Assembly (NCBI RefSeq): GCF_023159225.1
Contig: NC_063171.1
Span: 38,037,378-38,101,377, forward strand
Source: Perognathus longimembris pacificus
Lineage: Eukaryota; Chordata; Mammalia; Rodentia; Heteromyidae
Length of the DNA: 64,000 nucleotides
Direction: 5' to 3'
Of the stretch, positions 33,017-45,519 are shown piece by piece (the first letter of the stretch is position 1; each line of letters begins with the position of its first letter). The notes under the pieces were generated by a model that had not been told where the DNA came from, searched no databases, and was given only the letters and a program-made list of their open reading frames with translations. The position numbers and the translations under genes were made by a program.

Positions 33017-33290
33017 CTTTAACAGTTACACAAGGGATTTGCCATTCAGCAAAGTAGTATAGGCTTACAATACATCTTGATCAATGTTCCCTCTTTCATC
33101 ATTCTCCCCATCCCTCCTAACCCCACCCATTCCCCCAGTTTTCTTAATTTTGTGGATTACACACTGAATCTTATGACTGCATTGCAGTCACCCCCCACCT
33201 CTTCACTTGTTTTCTACCCTCCCCTTTATTCCATTCCCACCCACCCCCCCCCCACACACACACACCTTTCCAGTACCTATTTCCAGGGTA
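33017..33290 (-). mobile_element. Dispersed repeat, second 3' end type (antisense), pyrimidine-rich
   Basis: GGATTTGCCATTCAGCAAAG, CATCTTGATCAATGTTCCCT, TCATTCTCCC, then C-rich text with a C9/(CA) run at about 33243-33264. It is related to 6935-7080 and to the plus copies near 25.5 and 26.8 kb. Confidence 0.5.
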
Positions 33291-33449
33291 CTGGAAAATA
33301 AACACCAGGAGATGATGTTTATTTTGTTGGACTGTTAGTTAGCCTTTCTGAGGAATTACATTGTTGGAGTTCTCATGGATACCACATCAAAGTTTATATT
33401 TAGAAATTAATTCTAGCTTCCATAATGGGAGAAAACATATATCCTTTAT

Positions 33450-33983
33450 TGTAAGGACCTAATTCAACCTAACCAGTGGGACCTAACCGTGCGAAAGAGC
33501 ACTTTAGGCAGTCCTGGCTGATGTTGCCTTAGGGGTAGTGCCCTTACACAAACAAGCCCCAAAAACCAACAAGGCCGAAGCCTGCTAGTTCCAGTAATAG
33601 CACCCAAAGCGTAAGTGAGTCTGACCATCTGGATACGGCCAATCAGCAAGTTTCCCGCCCTAAACCCGCCCAAGACCGCGTGCCAAAACTTAGCCAAGTG
33701 ATAGGCTGATTTAAACAACCACTATAATTTTGTTGGTGGCCTGGCATGCACAACTTCATTGGGCCACGTATGTAATCAGGCCCGACCCTAAGGATACAGC
33801 CTATAAAAGATAGCCTGTAAGACTAGGCGGGGTTCCCTCTCGGCCCTGGGGAGGTCCTGGTCCAGTCAGTGAGATTCCCCACTCTTGACGCAGAATAAAG
33901 CTTTGCTTGACCTCCGCATTTTGTCAGACTCAATTCTTTGACCACGGACCCTTAATTTGAGGCGGTGGTCTCAAGTTCCTTCA
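33450..33983 (+). mobile_element. Solo LTR of an endogenous retrovirus (ERV1-like) with target repeats
   Basis: A 534 bp element starting TGTAAGGACC and ending CCTTCA, flanked by the 5 bp direct repeat TTTAT at 33445-33449 and 33984-33988. Inside there are CCAATCAGCAA near 33639, a TATA-like CTATAAAAGA at about 33801-33810, and the poly(A) signal AATAAA at 33893-33898 followed by GCTTTGCTTGACC. The order is U3-R-U5, as in gammaretrovirus-like LTRs. No internal retroviral sequence adjoins it, so it is a solo LTR left by recombination. It is much more GC-rich than its surroundings. Class I assignment is inferred from style, not from a database. Confidence 0.85.
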
Positions 33984-34679
33984 TTTATATCTTCTACTCA
34001 TCCGAAATGTCATCCATTATCTTCATGGGGGATGGGAAAAGTTGGAAAAGAGTTCTTAAGCACTAAACATCACTGAGGTCCAGGATATACAAAGTCCAAG
34101 TGCAGATCAATGTTTCCACTGCTCAAGAAGTATCTATACTTCCCTCTTAATTCAGAAAGAAGCATTTGTTCAGTATATGGGGACATTTCCCTCATTAGTA
34201 GAATCTAAGTCACAGATCAGAGACGGAGGAAATCTCAGAAGAGGGGGATTCTGCCTAAAGACAGAAGTTCTTACTTTGTCACAGAGCTAGTCCCATCTGT
34301 CCATCACTCAGATCCTTCAGATAGGTCACTATCTTTAGAGATTCCTGTGACCAGCATAGGTAGTGGTTATTAGCCACTTGTGGTATGATCACTGGAGCCT
34401 TAGGCTAGTTCTACTGTCCTTCTAGGCTAATTGAAACTCATTGTCTTGGGGCTAATTAGAAGATAAATTTATTTTGGAAAAATAATGTCCCCAGTTTCTC
34501 AAAGGTGGCCTTAGTCAATGAGCCTGGGGAAACGGAGCCATGAGAATAATTAGTCCATGAATGCCCTGGAAGTTGCATCTGTTGGTGCCATTTGTAAGGA
34601 ATTCTGAAGGAAAACTCATCACAGTCAAGACTGCAATGCAATGCAGCATATGGAAAATGTTCATTGAGTTTTAAGTCAG
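33984..34679. other. Non-coding DNA, no gene seen
   Basis: No supported feature. Confidence 0.5.
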
Positions 34680-34865
34680 GATACTTATGGTCCTGTATGC
34701 AACAGTAATACTCACAATACACACTATGTTGGAAATTAACTTTACAACTTGGGGGGAAGGGGAGTCATGACAGGGATAATAGAAGAAAACAAGGGAATTG
34801 TACTCATTTCCTTACTTATGTAACTGTAACTCCTCTGGACATCATCTTTACAACTTTAAAAAAAT
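34680..34865 (+). mobile_element. L1-like 3' end fragment
   Basis: CAACAGTAATACTCACAATA, TTGTACTCATTTCC, GTAACTGTAACTCCTCTGGA, CATCATCTTTACAAC and an A run, all in the usual order. Confidence 0.65.
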
Positions 34866-35189
34866 GCAAAAACATCATCAGAAGCACACAGAACATCATT
34901 TTAAATGTTTTCTGATCCACATATCGAATATTGCTACTTACAAGTTCTGTGTTTATAATGAGAGTTGAGAAATTTTTATCTTCATGTCATTATTACACAG
35001 ATGAATTAAAAATAATTTATGATACTATAAAAGAATAAAAAATTGGTTTTGTTACACAGTTATCTTCCCAGTCCTCTGACCTCAGAAATTCTCATTAAAA
35101 TTAAAATATTTGGTAAGATGCTAAATATTTGACAATTTATCTCAAATCTATATTAAATTTAGTGCAATATATTTAGTACAATAACTAAA

Positions 35190-35545
35190 TACTTTGTACT
35201 TGTCAATTTCATCCAAACTGATCTATAACTTCAATATAATCCCATTAAAAATCTCTGCACAAATTGTGAAATCAGCATGAAAATTGTTTTTCGCAATTTG
35301 TGTGCAGAGATAACACAGTTTTGAAAAGAGTACAGTACAGTGTTCAAGACCTCATCTTCCCTAATGGTGAGATTAGTCAATAATCAAAACAGCAGGCTAA
35401 TGGTGCAGCAAGAGTCAAATAGTGTGAAATTGCTCTCTGTGTAGCTGAGAACCTGATCCTCCACAGAACTAATCTCACAAGTCAATGTGGAAAAACATCA
35501 TGAATTTTTTTTAGTCAACAATCCAGCTCCTTTTATTTCTACTCT
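35190..35545 (+). mobile_element. Possible L1 ORF2-derived fragment
   Basis: ATCTATAACTTCAATATAATCCC and later CTAATGGTG/AGAACCTGATCC wording resembles sense-strand ORF2 3' sequence, very degraded. It includes an imperfect hairpin at 35252-35310. Confidence 0.35.
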
Positions 35546-35748
35546 CAGTCAAGAGCAAGTAACCCAGTAGAGTCATGGAGCATGGTACATTTGAGTACCA
35601 GCTATGCAACAATACCTGAAAGAGCCCTCCATGTCTATCCAAAGTTGAGTATACTCAGACTGGAAAAATCAAGGGACTGCATTTATTCTGTAATAACAAG
35701 ATTGCAGAATTTTATGAGTCAATTTGAAAACACTAAAAATACTTCTTT

Positions 35749-35985
35749 GTTGCCAGATGCCAGTAGCTCACATCTGTAATCCTGCTTCCTCAGGAAGCTG
35801 AGATCTGAGGATTGAAGCTCAAAGCCAGCCCAGGCAGAAAAGTCCCCATGACTGTCTCATCTCTAATTAACCATTCAAAAAATGGAGGTGGAACTGTAGT
35901 TAAAAGTGGTAGAGTGCTAGCCTTGAGCAAAAGAGCTCAGAGACAGCCCCTAGGCCCTGAGTTCAAGCCCCACACTGACAAAAAA
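35749..35985 (+). mobile_element. B1-headed composite SINE with target repeats
   Basis: CAGTAGCTCACATCTGTAAT head, AGTTAAAAGTGGTAGAGTGC second module, AAAAAA end. It is flanked by TAAAAATACTTCTTT at 35734-35748 and 35986-36000. Confidence 0.92.
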
Positions 35986-36000
35986 TAAAAATACTTCTTT

Positions 36001-36368
36001 CTCTATGATACATAAGTTTGAGCAGTGTATTACTTCTCAAAAGCGTGTTGCTTCCATCAAGAAATACAAACATATATATACATATATATATGAGATTACG
36101 CTAGAATCACTTCAGTCTGATATTACTTCACCAATAATCTACAAGTAGAAACATGCTAATTCATTACACCTGTACAGTAATTTGTCTTGTTATTTTTTAA
36201 GGAAACATAGGTGATTTCTAGTCTCCTATACCAAAGAAGAGTATGTTTGGAATCTGAACATTTTCTAGGGCATCTCTTATTTCTTCATATACAATGGTAA
36301 AATTTAATACAAAGCTAACAGAGACCTAAATAGTAATGACAGTCATATACTTACTGACAGAAACCATG

Positions 36369-36410
<42 letters not shown>

Positions 36411-38160
36411 TTGTATACATTAATTATAATATATAATAACATTATAATCCACTGTTATGGAGTGCGTTGACAGTGATAAACCACATAATTTCATCATCAA
36501 TTATTAATTAGCCTGCATGATGTTGTGTTTTCCTCCTCTGGAAATCAATGAAGGCATATCATAGAATGAAACATATTCGCTATAAGTGCTTACAAATGAA
36601 CATGAACAGAAAGGCATGTGGATGCTGGATATACAAAAGGGAAAACTATGTTTCTTGTTTCTAGTTCTTAGTACTGCATGACTGCACTGTAGGAATATCT
36701 TGCCACATGACTTTCACAACTAAAGGAAATGCAGGTATTATTTGCATGACAGAAGGAAAACTAGCTTGTGGTTTTGCTATTGCTTTGTATTTATGCAGTG
36801 TGATATGCCAACATGTGTCACATGGTCGACATGGGCTTTTGCCATGGATATTAAGATTCCTTGAGAATCACACATCAATCCTGGAGCAGCCAAGACCATC
36901 ATGAGGCATCTTGTAATCATTCAAATAATTACAGTCAAGGAAAGCCTTCCTAACACCCATTGCCTTGCTTCCTAACACATATATAAGCCTATAAACCACC
37001 TATTGAACCTCTTACTACTGCAAATACCTGGGAGATTCTAAGTTACTCTCAGAAAGTGACTATATTAGGACCAAGGGCAAGACTCAGTGAATAGGTCACT
37101 TGCAAAAACATAAAGTTTTCAGTTAAAAATCTCAGTACTAAGTTATATGTGTATGTATGTATGTATATATGTATGTGTATGTATGTATATATATATGTAC
37201 AGAGAGTACTTATATATGCATGATATATTATGTATACTATATACTATATATAATTAATATTGAAGTGTTTACCATTCTCAGACATTTGCATCACTTCAAT
37301 TAGATTCACGTAGATGCATCTTAATATTTTTCTGTCTTTCTAGAAGTTACTGATACCTTTTTTCTTTCCAACCCTTTAAATGCCTTAGCATTCAGCTCAT
37401 AGTTCCAAGGTACCCATGAGAATGTTTCCGGGCCCCTTCCCCTGGTCAGTCTTCCTCAATAACTTATAGTTGCCTCCAGCTCCTCACTCTGTAATTTTAT
37501 TCCCCTGAACCCAGAAAAACTAACATCCTGTCCTTTAGTATCCTTAGTAAAATGAAAAACAACAACAAAAAACCCACTGTCTGACATAATAGAATTTCCA
37601 TGAAGGGTAGGATAATCAATGGATTCTGATGGCTGCCTGGATATTGTTAAAAAAAATACCTGATATTAATGTTAAGAGCTGAAATATGAAACCATGGGTA
37701 AAAAGGGAGAATTTTTGCTGTCCTTCAGCCCTGTTCTCTCAATTAACCAATTAATTTCCCTAATATTTTCCCCTTCCTCTTCAGAAACTGTATTAGTACT
37801 GAAAGCATGAGGTCATAATATGTCATGAGAATTTGTTTTAGTACATAATCTCAACTGTTAAAAGAAAATGCATTTTTTTCAGAAATAAAAACTAAAACAC
37901 AAGAAATCTATGCTTTTTCTTCTATGTCTAATATAACAAAGTCTTATATAACAAGTCTTCTATGTGAGACAGTGACCTTTCACTATTTGAGAAAAGTTTG
38001 AGAAGAGCTCCATGGATCTTGATACTGGTTAGGAGAACCATGCTCCTCTTAGTAATGCCATTGTGCTCTGCATTGACCCCTATGTTAGCCTCCTTCCACA
38101 TGAATTCTTCATTTACTTCTTCTATTTCTATACATCATTTTAGAAACAAGCTAATGGTTT
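36001..38160. other. AT-rich non-coding DNA with simple repeats, no gene seen
   Basis: Contains (TA)n/(TATG)n at 36371-36412 and an ATGT/AT-rich tract at 37146-37199. No coding or RNA gene is supported. Confidence 0.55.
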
Positions 38161-38162
38161 TA

Positions 38163-38415
38163 ATGGGAGCTGGTGGCTCATGCCTGTAATCGCAGCTATT
38201 CAGGAGGCTAAGAGATCTAAGGATCGCAGTTCAAAGCCAGCACCTGGGCAGGAAAGTCCATGAGTCTCTCTCTTATCTCCAATTAACCACCAGAAAACCA
38301 GAAATGGTGCTGTGGCTCAAATGGTAGAGCACTAGCCTTGAGCAAAAGTCTTCAGGGACAGTGTCCAGGCCCCACGTATAAGCCCCATGACCAACCACAA
38401 AAAAATAAAATGAAA
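38163..38415 (+). mobile_element. B1-headed composite SINE
   Basis: GCTGGTGGCTCATGCCTGTA head, TCTTATCTCCAATTAACCAC middle, GCTGTGGCTCAAATGGTAGA second module, and an A-rich tail. Confidence 0.85.
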
Positions 38416-38757
38416 GAAAGAAAAAATAAAACATGACCTGATGGTGCAATACACCAGGCCTCACCCCAAATGTTTATTTTTACTGAAAGGATCCTTGTTA
38501 GAAGCCAACAGTATGTATGTTTACACACGACTCAGGAGGGTTGGGTTCATGTGGTCCACAAACCACCACTGACATAGACCATGTATACCATTCTCATCTT
38601 CACACCATGTTTCCCACCAAGACCTTCATGAGTGCCCACAACATTAGAGGAAACTATAAATGCCTAATGTATTAAATAATTTATGAAGACATAGATGAAA
38701 GTCTGCACTAATGAACATATTTAAAGAGATCAGTCTAGCATGTAGAGGAATATAAAA

Positions 38758-38761
<4 letters not shown>

Positions 38762-38803
<42 letters not shown>
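38762..38803 (+). repeat. (GT)n microsatellite
   Basis: About 21 GT units. Confidence 0.95.
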
Positions 38804-38808
<5 letters not shown>

Positions 38809-41598
38809 CTGGTTAATCCAAATAAACTATGAAACCTGTCAAAACAAAAGATGTAATTTGTTTAATCCCTCAGAGGAGTCAATCTATACCTAGAATCTAT
38901 AAAGCTAATGATTAAGAGAGTGATAATTCAATGATCTCAAATATACCCTTGTTTCAAACTGTATGACCCGTGCAAAAATATTTGCAATATTCAAAGTTAT
39001 CCATCTTTTATCCTGATCAAGTAGATCAGATAATTTGAGGGGTGTTTTTTTCTTTCTTTGGGGCAGAATATACATATATGTATGGTTTTAAAGGCCTATA
39101 ATACAAAGAAGTTCCTCCTTCTAATGCCTCAGTCCCTGGGGTATCCCAACTATTATAAAGCAAAGAGATTTTGCTGGCGCATATGCCATCAGGGACACAG
39201 AGCTACTAAGGTCAGGGCTGTCCAGTTCAGCAAGTAGTCAAAACTATCTTTCATCTTCAAAGTCTCATGGTCCTTCAGTTTTCCCCAATAAGATCTGAGA
39301 AGAAAAAAAACAATGCTACTGATACTCCTCAATACTTTGCCCATTTCTCTCTTCTCTCGAGACTTTGATGACATAGAAGAGACAATAACTTCCCTGTGAA
39401 TGTAAGTGTCTCCTTTGTATGGAAGTCATAGATAGCTCTCTCTTATTAGCAATAGTATCTGTGGATCCTCTCTAAAAAATATTTTGAGTTTCAGAGGCAA
39501 GGTCTGCTAGAAACCAGGCACAGTCAGGTGGATTATGGTATCAGGATCTGTGGCCAAAGGCTGAGATGGAGATTACACAGAGCAAAGAACAAAGACTTCC
39601 AATGTGAAAATGAGAGAGTAAGTCAAAGACTTAATAAATGTAAAATAGCAAAATATTCCTAAAACTGACACAAACTTTAAAAAATTGCAGAAATTTCTCA
39701 GACAGCAGGACAGATACGTATCTTGGCAGAAGGAAAAATGTACAATGGTTAAAAGAGTAGACTAGGAGATAAGACAATGTGGAAGGGTGTGGCAGAAAGC
39801 CTTCTCAAAGCACATACATAGCAAAGAAGACATTTATCAGTCTCTTAAGATGCTGACATATCAGAACAACTGCAAAGACAATACTAAAAAATAGGACCCA
39901 GGTAATTCAGAAGACCATGACTTGGATGAGAGAGTTTAGAATATTTAGGCTACAGATACACCTCAGCTGTTCTGTAACTATACAATCTGGATTCCCTGGT
40001 TCTGTTTCTTCATTTGTAACAAGGTTACATTAGGCATTGGCAATGAACTTTCACTTTATGCTTGCTCTGAGTAAGGACCTTGGTTACAAGTGTTTGGGAG
40101 TCACAAAGACCTTTTGGTTCATGCTATTATTGTTGCCATTTCAGAGATCAAAACATGGGGGACAATTGTGAGACCTGATTTTCCTCAAGGTCATAACATG
40201 GAAGAACCTAGTGAGTTAGAATGAAGAACTTGACATCCTTCTCCTCACTATGCTCGCATGCTAACTGACCCAGAGCCAATAACAGCAATGTAAGTAGAAG
40301 TGATAAGCAAAGTGAAGTGGGGTACTCTGAGAAATCTCTTAAGAGATTTTGAAGGGGAGACAAACGTTACTTGTGAAGGAAAAAGAACAATAGGAAAGGC
40401 AAACTGAGGCTAAGATACAGCAATAGAGAGACACAAATGTGTTCTGCATGATGGTTTATCTGCAGCTGAGGGGCAGAGGCATGACCTAATGCTCAGGAAT
40501 GGAACAACTAAGGTGGTGTTTAAGATAGAAATTTCTGAGAACAATGTCGTAAGTAATAATTGAAAATAAAATGATAAATGTTAAGAGGAAAATAAGACCG
40601 ACCAGAAGACATTTCTAAAAAGGAATTGAACTTCTTGTGAGCATCTTCCAGGTACAAATCAAGGACCATTGTTGCACCCTCCAAGGAGACAGTTCACCTC
40701 AGAGCAAGGATGTTCTGGCCAAGTACATTATCTAGCAAAAGAGTGTGAGAAACCAGCCTGTTTTAGGAGACAAGACTTCTTAAATCTTGAGAGCTTCTTA
40801 TAATTTGTCCTTCACTAGAGAGATTGAACAATACTTCCTAAATTGCTGTACGAAGACTGTCATATCTGGATACAGATTGAGTTAGACTGTGACTGATCTA
40901 TTTTGTATGTAATATTAACAAACTATAGATCTGCAACTGAAACTATAGACCTTCCTGCCAATAATGACAAGAGTTGTTTTCAGAACAATTATAGAAGTAA
41001 TGGAAATTGAGATAGAAGTGTAGAGGTCTCGGAGCAAGCATCATAAATGGGTCATTGGAGCTTTTGTCAGGTTTTTAATCCAAAATTCCTTTGTACTCTA
41101 ATCTCTGAGCCTTTGCAAGCTATGACCCATCCCAAAGGCTCCACAACTCACCCTATTTAAACAGAAGATGATCCCTTGAATAGATTAATTATACCACACA
41201 AGCACTATCTCAGTCAAGTACTTGAGAATATACACTACTCTTTGGTTTTGTTCTTGTTGTTTTGTTTTTGCTTTTATCAGATTGTAATGAGATGGCTTTG
41301 AAGATCACTGATTTCTAAAGACCACTAGTCACTCTCAAGTGGGTTAAGCCAATCTTTTTGAGTCTCAAGTTCTTCTTGCTTTATGGAAGGATTAGATGTG
41401 AGGAGCTCTAAATCTACAGTGTGAACCTCCCCGCCCCCCGCCCCCACATCTATGAATACAGAAAACAGAAACAACATCAAAGTTTAACTTCTGTAGGTAT
41501 CCGTAATTACATTGTTACTGCTCATGTCTCCTGATTTCAATTCTGTCAAATTATTTGTTCTTAATTGCAAGTGGTCAGAGTTTGATCCCCACTGACCA
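38804..41598. other. Non-coding DNA upstream of an OR, no gene seen
   Basis: Unique-looking sequence with a C-rich run at 41430-41448. The OR's non-coding exons may lie here but cannot be placed. Confidence 0.5.
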
Positions 41599-42543
41599 AT
41601 GAAGGGGCAGAACCAAAGCATGATCACTGAGTTTATCCTGGTAGGCTTTTCAAACCTGGGGGACCTTCAAATCCTTCTTTTCTTTATCTTCCTCCTGGTC
41701 TATCTGACCACGCTGATGGCCAATGCCGCCATCATGACTGTCATTCGCCTGGATAGGACTTTGCACATCCCCATGTATTTCTTCCTCTTTGTCCTTTCAT
41801 GCTCTGAAACCTGCTATACCTTGGTCATTGTACCCAAAATGCTAACCAACCTTCTGTCCACAATCCCTAGTATTTCTTTTGCTGGATGTGCTGCCCAGCT
41901 GTATTTCTTTGTGGGCTTAGCTTGCACCAATTGCTTCCTGATTGCGGTGATGGGTTATGACCGCTACGTTGCCATCTGCAACCCCCTCAACTACATGCTC
42001 ATTGTCAGCCACGTCACCTGCTTGCAGCTGGTTCTGGCCTCCAGCTTTTGTGGTTTCCTCATCTCGGTGGTGGTCAATGTCTTGGTGTTCAGCGAGCCTT
42101 TCTGTGCCTCCAATCGGATCCACCACTTTTTCTGTGACATTTCCCCTGTCATAAAGCTGGGATGCACCGACACCAACCTGAAGGAAATGGTCATCTTCTT
42201 CCTCAGCATTCTGGTATTGCTGGTTCCCTTTGTGTTGATCTTCATCTCCTATGTCTTCATTGTCTCCACCATCCTCAAGATCTCTTCGGCGGAGGGACAG
42301 CGGAAAGCCTTCGCCACGTGCGCCTCCCACCTCACTGTGGTCATTGTCCACTACGGCTGTGCTTCCTCCATTTACTTGAGGCCCTCCTCCCTCCACTCCT
42401 CAGATAAAGACTTGCTTGTGGCAGTCACCTACACTGTAATCACTCCACTGCTCAACCCATTAGTCTACACGCTGAGAAATAAAGAAGTGAAGATCGCGCT
42501 GAAGAAAGTTCTGAGCAGGTACTCAGTTCCCAAAACTGCGTGA
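41599..42543 (+). CDS. Olfactory receptor, family 10 type
   Basis: Complete 314-residue receptor. The start is the ATG five codons before the NQS sequon. Hallmarks are LHIPMYFF at 55-62 (Ile replaces the usual Thr), MGYDRYVAICNPLNY at 118-132, cysteines 97/169/179/189, SYVFIVSTILKI in TM5 to loop 3, KAFATCASHLTVV, and NPLVYTLRNKEV in TM7. No disruption is seen. It lies on the plus strand between an OR10K-like pseudogene and the OR10K1-like gene. In human I recall a pseudogene of the OR10T type near this position, so this could be its intact counterpart; that is a weak inference and no symbol is given. Expected role: odorant binding in olfactory cilia, with coupling to Golf. Confidence 0.95.
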   Translation: MKGQNQSMITEFILVGFSNLGDLQILLFFIFLLVYLTTLMANAAIMTVIRLDRTLHIPMYFFLFVLSCSETCYTLVIVPKMLTNLLSTIPSISFAGCAAQLYFFVGLACTNCFLIAVMGYDRYVAICNPLNYMLIVSHVTCLQLVLASSFCGFLISVVVNVLVFSEPFCASNRIHHFFCDISPVIKLGCTDTNLKEMVIFFLSILVLLVPFVLIFISYVFIVSTILKISSAEGQRKAFATCASHLTVVIVHYGCASSIYLRPSSLHSSDKDLLVAVTYTVITPLLNPLVYTLRNKEVKIALKKVLSRYSVPKTA

Positions 42544-43142
42544 GAGATGAAGAAATGGCATTCACGAGAGGAACCAGGATAGAATTTTCGCACGACACTA
42601 TATGCTTCACTGTCCTTTTCTTTTTCTAGGACCCTTTCACAAAAGAAGAAATAAGGTCTCTGGTTATATATGTTATTCTTTTTAACTGGAAATTTCCTCA
42701 GAGTGCACCTAAGTCCAGTAATGTAGGACAGCTGCATGACAGGATGTCAGGTGAACATGACAACATTCAAAGATTAAACTTACTGCTGTTGTCCATGCAT
42801 TGAAAATGTCAGCTTGGGGAACTAAGACTAGAAATGCTGCATTCTCTTTTTGGGAATTCCCGGACTGATGGTAACACCTCCTACAAGAAAGCAGCAGTGG
42901 GGAATGTTGATGAAGAGTCTAAATTCTTCTGTCATCTATATGACGGCAACTTTAAAAAAGAAATCTTTACAATTGAATGTGTCTAGATGAAAACATGATT
43001 TTACTTACAGAAAAAAAATGAGGATTAACGCTCCAAGTGGTTGATGTTAGAGCAGAACACATAGAGGTTGGAGTGACAAAAAGTGGGGGTTTGTGTCCTT
43101 CTCCAGATCATTGTCTAATTAAGTACTCTGAGCTAAGTTTTC
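42544..43142. other. Non-coding DNA 3' of the OR
   Basis: Presumed 3' untranslated and intergenic DNA. No poly(A) site can be chosen with confidence. Confidence 0.4.
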
Positions 43143-43240
43143 TTTTTTTTTTCTCAAATTTTTATTATCAAACTGACGTACAGAGAGGTTACAGTATCAT
43201 ACGTTGGGCATTGGATACATTTCTTGTACTGTTTGTTGCC
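43143..43240 (-). mobile_element. L1-like 3' end fragment (antisense)
   Basis: TCAAATTTTTATTATCAAAC, GACGTACAGAGAGGTTACAG, TGGATACATTTCTTGTACTG: the same text as the start of the insertion at 23443-23885. Confidence 0.7.
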
Positions 43241-43242
43241 TT

Positions 43243-43244
43243 GT

Positions 43245-43291
<47 letters not shown>
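43243..43291 (+). repeat. (AT)n microsatellite
   Basis: About 24 AT units directly after an antisense L1 end. Confidence 0.95.
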
Positions 43292-43292
<1 letters not shown>

Positions 43293-44372
43293 TCATTCTA
43301 TGCTTGTCTAATAGAATGTACCAAAATATTTGCTTCTGTTCACATTCTCCTTACTTTCCTTTCTTCCTTCAATGAGATAAGATTGGACTTAAGGTTAGGC
43401 TGAGTATGAAAGCAAGTTAAGCTATTAAAGGGCCCTGAGTTGTATTATACACCTGCTACCAGGAACAAATCCCTAAACTATGTACCATAGCAAGTACAGT
43501 AAAGAGTGAAGTCCTTTCCTCCCTTCATAGCTTAGTGTGAGAAATGGCCTAGTTTTAGTTACCTATACAGATGTGCCTCATGTGTGTGCCTGAGTATACA
43601 GTAAAGGATTTGTTTCAATAAAACAACTGAGTCATCTAATACTAACATACATTTTGATTTCTCTGTCTTCCATTGGAGCAACAGGTACTTTAATAACTTA
43701 GTTGGGAGATAAATAGCATGAATTTAACAGTAATTTTCTCACAAGGTGCTGTGTATTCACAAACTAGCAAGTTCAATTCTATAATTTTGGAATAATTAAA
43801 ATAAGGCTATTGCAAGGATTACATGAACGTTGTTTTGAATCGCAACATGCTTTTGACATATTCTAAGGATGAGTAACATTGTTATATATACTATGTTGAG
43901 AGAATAAAGAGTAGATCTGGATGGAAAGGAAAGGAAAGGAAAAAAAGGGGTAGATCCTCTAAAAAGAGAGGCATAAGAGCCAACATTGTTGAATTTGCTT
44001 TGTAACAGTGGAAATTATTTTTTCCATATAGAGTTTTACTGTGTCTAGACTCAAAGATTTAGTGATGAGTATCCCTGAACTAACTTTAGATTGCTAACCT
44101 ATCCTTATTTCATCAAGTTTTAGTGTGCAAAACACAGTCAGCACGTTCCTTTATAAAGATAGTTGAAGAATACATGTACTTACTATACGTTTTCCTCCAT
44201 GGGTTTGAGCATTATTAGTTGAGATAAAATTGGAACTGCCCAATGGGGAGAAGAATATGGGAATTTCTGAGATCCCTTTTACTGTAGGAAAGATTAACTG
44301 AAAAGAATGAGAAGTTGACCTTCAGCTCCATTCTCTGTGGCCTCAAGATTCTCAAAATACCACTTTTCCCTA
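43292..44372. other. Non-coding DNA, no gene seen
   Basis: Unique-looking, with a short GGAAA run near 43925-43945. Confidence 0.5.
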
Positions 44373-44373
44373 A

Positions 44374-44437
44374 CTCCTCTCTCTCTCTCTTTTCTTTCTC
44401 TCTCTCTCTTTTCTTTCTCTCTCTCTCACACACACAA
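44374..44437 (+). repeat. (TC)n/(CA)n simple repeat
   Basis: CT-rich blocks separated by TTTTCTTT, then a short CA run. Confidence 0.9.
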
Positions 44438-44689
44438 CTGTAAAATGTACTCCCCTCTAATTTGCATATGGTACCATACTTCTAAACTTATGACCGATTT
44501 GGAAGTGTTCATAAACTTATCTTAAGCTTTTAAGTCCTAAATGATGTCACTCTTGTCAGAAAGTAACATGGACTACACTGAATTCATAGTTTGAGGAGAC
44601 CTTGACAGATGCCACTGAAGACTTACACCAAGCAATCATTAGGCTCTACAAACTCTTCTGTGGAGTCTTCTGAGATTTCATACCAAGTT

Positions 44690-45275
44690 TAGATTCTTTT
44701 CTATTCCTAATAAAAACAACATTGGAACTTTGACAGAAATTGCATTGAATCTGTAGATCACTTTGGGTAGTGTGGACATTTTGGCAACATCAACACTTCC
44801 AATCCATGAACACTTTATTCCCAATTATTTTTCCCTTTTTCAATTTCTTTCACCCATGTTTTATAGTTTTCAGTGTATGTATCTTTGAAGTCTTTATTTA
44901 GACTGATTCCTAAGTATTTATTCTCCTTGATAATACTATAAAGTGGAATTGAGTCCTTAATAGCTTACTCTGGAAGTTTTCATTGTCCTTACAAACTCAA
45001 CTTCTTTTTGTAAGTTGATTTTTAATTCTGGCAACTTTATCAAATTTGCTTATTATTTCTAATGGTTTGCTGGTGAGAGAGAGGTTTTAGGTTTTTCTAT
45101 ATGTAAGAACTTGTCATTTATAGACAAATGCAAATTTAACTCTTTCCAATCTGAATGCATTTCATTTACCTTTCTTGCCTAATTGCCCCAGTTAGGATGT
45201 CTTGTATAATGTACAGTAAATGTGGCAGGAGTGGGAATCATTGTATTAATATTAAAGGAAAGGCTTTCAACTTTT
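44690..45275 (-). mobile_element. L1 ORF2 fragment (antisense)
   Basis: GCATTGAATCTGTAGATCAC, CTTTGGGTAGTGTGGACATT, CTTCCAATCCATGAACA, GATTCCTAAGTATTTATTC and ATGTCTTGTATAATG follow the order of antisense L1 ORF2. It is degraded, with no open frame. Confidence 0.8.
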
Positions 45276-45519
45276 AAAATAGAATAATAGTCATTGTGGG
45301 TTTGCTGGAAAGAGAGGGGGAGAGAGAGAGAGAGATCCTTTACTATACTGAGATATATTTACTTTATGCCTTTTATTCAGAGCACAGGAAAAGAAATTAA
45401 AGGCAACCTATGGGATAAGGGGAAGTATTTTTAAATGATTATTTGATAAAGTATTTGTATCAAAAGTCACTAAGACATACCTAAAACTCAATAGGAAAAA
45501 AATCAAATAACATGATTTT

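Noticed and set aside
33464..33718. 84-codon minus-strand frame
   Set aside because: Lies entirely inside the solo LTR; no retroviral or cellular domain.
41917..42396. 159-codon frame on the minus strand inside the OR at 41599-42543
   Set aside because: Opposite-strand shadow of a real OR; composition mirrors the receptor codons and no domain is visible.
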